From positions 1 through 64,000 of the forward strand of contig NZ_JAVRIF010000013.1 of the NCBI RefSeq assembly GCF_031846185.1: a DNA stretch of 64,000 bases. Reading direction: 5' to 3'. This DNA comes from Thalassotalea_H castellviae. Its GTDB lineage: Bacteria > Pseudomonadota > Gammaproteobacteria > Enterobacterales > Alteromonadaceae. The notes under the pieces were generated by a model, which ran no database searches, was not told where the DNA came from, and was given only the letters and a program-made list of their open reading frames with translations. Position numbers and translations under genes: made by a program. Of the stretch, positions 61,331-64,000 are shown in pieces. The first letter of the stretch is position 1, and every line of letters starts with the position of its first letter.

Positions 61331-62116
61331 ATGTTTAAACACTTATTTTCAACTAAGCCAGTTATCGACGACAATTCACGCCTTTGGATTTTCGATACTT
61401 TTGAATGGGCGATTAAATATTTTAATCGCGAAGTTTTTCTCACAGAAACTGAATTAGTTTTACCGACGAATGCTTTTTATCCTGGACGCGTTGGCAGCGT
61501 TGAAGAAATGGCTCATCAGGTTTTTACTTATACGGTGCAATACGCAGGCATGCAAAATTGGCCATTAACGCTAGTAGCACCACAACACCTTCATTCAATT
61601 GATTTTCCCCGTTTAAACATTGAACACGGTTTACGTGGCAAGTTATCAGTAATTGAATTAGCTGAAAATTCAGACCAAACCATTAAATTTACTTTTAATC
61701 CAAGTCAAATCAATCAACCCCAAGATTTAATCGCTTCCTACGTTCAACAATTAGCGACCATATTAGTCATGCAGCAAAAAATGCTACCACCGGGTGGCAA
61801 AGACTTTTTGCCTCAAGCGATTGATATATTATCTTGTGTGATGGGCTTTGGTGTTATTTTTACCAATACTGCCTATCAGTTCAAAGGTGGCTGTGGTTCT
61901 TGTTATAACCCTAGAGCAAACAGACAAGCGGCTTTATCTGAGCAAGATACTGTGTATGCGTTAGCACTTTTTTGTCTACTTAAATCGAAAAAAGCACATG
62001 AAGTTAAACCCCATTTAAAAAGCCACTTAAGAAAACCTTTTACTAAAGCTTATCAAGAAATTAGTTCATATCAGGTTAAAAATAATCATTCCTTATTCCT
62101 CGAAGTAAAACCTTAA
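61331..62116 (+). CDS. Conserved protein of unknown function with a CGSCYN motif
   Basis: The 261-residue soluble protein begins LWIFDTFEWAIKYFNREVF and has FYPGRVGSVEEMAHQVFTYT, then near residue 190 GGCGSCYNPRANRQAALSEQ. The Cys-Gly-Ser-Cys pair could bind metal or form a disulfide. No membrane segment or signal peptide. I do not recognise a named family. It is 17 bases after the CreA-like gene and likely co-transcribed with it. Confidence 0.7.
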   Translation: MFKHLFSTKPVIDDNSRLWIFDTFEWAIKYFNREVFLTETELVLPTNAFYPGRVGSVEEMAHQVFTYTVQYAGMQNWPLTLVAPQHLHSIDFPRLNIEHGLRGKLSVIELAENSDQTIKFTFNPSQINQPQDLIASYVQQLATILVMQQKMLPPGGKDFLPQAIDILSCVMGFGVIFTNTAYQFKGGCGSCYNPRANRQAALSEQDTVYALALFCLLKSKKAHEVKPHLKSHLRKPFTKAYQEISSYQVKNNHSLFLEVKP

Positions 62117-62260
62117 AATGATAAGAAATTTTACAGGCAGACTAATAAATATTAATAATGAAAAATTATTTTGATAGATACATGATTTATTTAATAAATG
62201 CGTCTAAAGTATTTATATAAACCTTTGAATAATTTTTACAAAAAAATAAGGAATACAGCG

Positions 62261-62662
62261 ATGCTTACATCAGTCAACCTTCGCGATTACATGTTAACTA
62301 ATCCCGCAAAAGTAAATGAAAATGTTCATTTATCAGAAGCGATGAAGTCCATCATTGATAATAAAGTATCAGGCTTATGTATTGTTGACGATGCCGGTAA
62401 TTTTGTCGGCATTTTATCTGAAATGGATTGCTTAAATGCTATTTTAAATGCCACTTATAATAATATTGGCGTCGGCAAGGTGAGTGAATATATGATCAAA
62501 GACAATATCTTAACGGCCAGTCCCAATGACGATATAGTGGATATAGCACAAGACATGTTATTGAAAAAACATCGTCGTCGTCCGGTTATTGAAGAAGGGA
62601 AATTAGTTGGTCAGGTAACTTGTCGTCAATTACTCGCCGCTGTTAATAAATTTATTTCCTAA
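62261..62662 (+). CDS. Tandem CBS-domain protein
   Basis: From ATG 62261 (AAGGA upstream) the product has 133 residues, consisting of two CBS domains (about 10-65 and 75-130) with GLCIVDDAGNFVGILSEMD and RRPVIEEGKLVGQVTCRQ. CBS pairs bind adenosyl ligands such as AMP, ATP or SAM and regulate partners; this one has no other domain. An upstream in-frame ATG at 62198 would add 21 basic residues and is less likely. Confidence 0.88.
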   Translation: MLTSVNLRDYMLTNPAKVNENVHLSEAMKSIIDNKVSGLCIVDDAGNFVGILSEMDCLNAILNATYNNIGVGKVSEYMIKDNILTASPNDDIVDIAQDMLLKKHRRRPVIEEGKLVGQVTCRQLLAAVNKFIS

Positions 62663-62765
62663 GAGAATCGGTCATCTTTTATTAAGGCAATGTCATCATT
62701 TAATTATTGGTATTAAACACCAGAATTGATAAAATACGCTTTTATATGTTTTTCTTGAGTTTATT

Positions 62766-64000
62766 TTGTCTTCTGAAGTTTCCCCTGATACTTGCCTTAC
62801 ACTTGATGCACTTTTTGCATTATTGAATAAAACGCGACTTGCCGATAAGTCGCGTTTTAAAAAGCGTCTTCATCAATTAAAAAAATTTAAAACGTCTAAT
62901 CCAAAACAGCAGGACAACAAACAACGTCAATTTCACCAACTTGCTGAGCAAATTAATCAATCAATCTTACATAAAGAAAAGAAACTTCAGCAAACCCTAC
63001 ATATACATTACCCCGAGGCATTACCTGTCTCTCAAAATGTCGAAAAAATATCGCAATTAATTCAAGACAACCAAGTTGTTATTATTGCAGGGGAAACTGG
63101 CTCAGGAAAAACGACACAAATACCTAAAATATGTTTGGCATTAGGCAGAGGGGTAGATGGCTTAATAGGTCATACACAACCCCGACGAATAGCTGCGCGT
63201 ACTGTCGCGACGAGGTTGGCTGAAGAACTCAATAGCACAGTAGGGGATATAGTCGGTTATAAAGTTCGTTTTACCGATCAAGTCAGTGATAAGAGTTATA
63301 TCAAATTGATGACCGACGGTATATTGCTTGCGGAGATGCAAAATGACCGTTTATTAAGGCAATACGATACTTTAATTATTGATGAAGCACATGAACGCAG
63401 TTTAAACATCGATTTTATTTTAGGGTATTTAAAACAAATACTGCCGAAACGTCCTGATCTTAAAGTTATTATCACGTCAGCGACTATAGATCCTGAACGT
63501 TTTGCTAAACACTTTGCCATGAATGAGCAAAAACAAGCACCAATTATCGAAGTGTCTGGCAGAACCTTTCCGGTTGAAATGTTATATCGACCACTAAATG
63601 AAATGACAGAAAATGACCAAAGCGAGCACGATGAAGGTGTCGATGTCATTACCGGTATATTACATGCTGTTGAAGAACTTTCTACTTATGGACAAGGTGA
63701 CATATTAGTTTTTTTAAATGGTGAACGAGAGATCCGTGATACGGCTTTTGCACTTGAAAAAGCCAATTTACGTCATACACACATTTTACCGCTATTTTCT
63801 CGTTTAACCGTTCAAGAACAAAACCGTATTTTTCAACCTCATTCCGGTCGAAATATCGTGTTAGCCACCAATGTTGCCGAAACTAGTTTAACGGTACCAG
63901 GAATAAAGTACGTAATTGATCCTGGAACGGCTCGAATTTCCCGTTATAGTTATCGAACTAAAGTACAACGGCTTCCCATTGAAGCGATATCACAAGCGAG
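62766..64000 (+). CDS. hrpA: ATP-dependent RNA helicase HrpA, 5' part
   Basis: The frame runs open to the window end, about 411 codons of an expected 1300. It starts with TTG at 62766 (no ATG fits the family N-terminus). GETGSGKTTQIPKI (Walker A), TQPRRIAARTVATRLAEEL, IIDEAHERSLN (DEAH box) and ITSATID (motif III), then ATNVAETSLTVPG, are all intact. HrpA resolves stalled or colliding ribosomes and processes mRNA. The remainder is beyond the right edge. Confidence 0.95.
   Translation, partial: MSSEVSPDTCLTLDALFALLNKTRLADKSRFKKRLHQLKKFKTSNPKQQDNKQRQFHQLAEQINQSILHKEKKLQQTLHIHYPEALPVSQNVEKISQLIQDNQVVIIAGETGSGKTTQIPKICLALGRGVDGLIGHTQPRRIAARTVATRLAEELNSTVGDIVGYKVRFTDQVSDKSYIKLMTDGILLAEMQNDRLLRQYDTLIIDEAHERSLNIDFILGYLKQILPKRPDLKVIITSATIDPERFAKHFAMNEQKQAPIIEVSGRTFPVEMLYRPLNEMTENDQSEHDEGVDVITGILHAVEELSTYGQGDILVFLNGEREIRDTAFALEKANLRHTHILPLFSRLTVQEQNRIFQPHSGRNIVLATNVAETSLTVPGIKYVIDPGTARISRYSYRTKVQRLPIEAISQA

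Noticed and set aside
63296..63649. 117-codon minus-strand frame
   Set aside because: It is antisense to the intact helicase motifs of hrpA.
1..64000. Insertion sequences, prophage genes, tRNA or rRNA genes
   Set aside because: No transposase, terminal inverted repeats, phage structural genes or tRNA-like cloverleaf were recognised anywhere in the window.

Overview
The window is AT-rich DNA, densely coded, from a marine gammaproteobacterium that looks like Alteromonadales (Colwellia/Thalassotalea type). This rests on gene content: the PdsR/PdsS/PdsO family genes, a PEP-CTERM protein, MiaE, a DUF3087 and a DUF5062 protein, a uspE-fnr pair, and a Vibrio/Shewanella-like attC family at the left edge. 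No taxonomic search could be run.

Layout. (1) Bases 1-3079 are the distal end of a sedentary chromosomal integron. Six attC sites (the first truncated by the window edge) separate five same-strand cassettes: a membrane protein, a lipoprotein, a yefM-yoeB toxin-antitoxin pair, a higB-higA pair whose toxin gene carries an in-frame amber codon, and an exported SnoaL-like protein. A serine hydrolase gene follows the last attC but has no attC of its own, so the array appears to end there. The integrase should lie to the left, outside the window. (2) 4.8-9.9 kb holds small envelope and metabolic genes: DUF4386 protein, PAS-GGDEF diguanylate cyclase, VOC protein, STAS-like protein, MhpD-like hydratase and a coiled-coil membrane protein. 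(3) 10-20 kb: asnB, a pyroglutamyl-peptidase-like protein with Ser in the Cys position, an outer-membrane-type protein, a 1244-residue thrombospondin type 3 repeat protein with a C-terminal sorting-like tail, miaE and a glycosyltransferase. (4) 20-34 kb is housekeeping: rne, rluC, a HAD phosphatase, mltD, gloB, a methyltransferase, a Nif3-like protein, elyC, lysC under a lysine riboswitch, and divergent queC/queE.

(5) 34-39.3 kb is the most unusual chromosomal region. The two-component pair pdsR-pdsS lies divergent from pdsO, but the sortase and sortase-target genes that normally accompany them are absent. The next gene encodes a PEP-CTERM protein behind a sigma-54-type promoter. The pdsR-pdsO intergenic region has three TTGCCA boxes in helical phase, and the PdsS sensor region looks like a family 9 carbohydrate-binding fold. 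(6) 39.5-48.2 kb: uspE, fnr, a TauE/SafE-like protein, an AstE-like peptidase, and a MoxR-DUF58-transglutaminase operon. (7) 48.3-57.4 kb: recC-recB-recD, tightly coupled. (8) 57.4-64 kb: small conserved genes, a crotonase, an isoaspartyl peptidase overlapping a CreA-like lipoprotein gene, an unrecognised conserved protein, a CBS-domain protein, and the 5' part of hrpA running off the right edge.

No tRNA, rRNA, CRISPR array, insertion sequence or prophage was seen. The strongest leads are the incomplete Pds system beside a sigma-54 PEP-CTERM gene, the integron end with the broken higB, and the Cys-to-Ser pyroglutamyl-peptidase-like protein.
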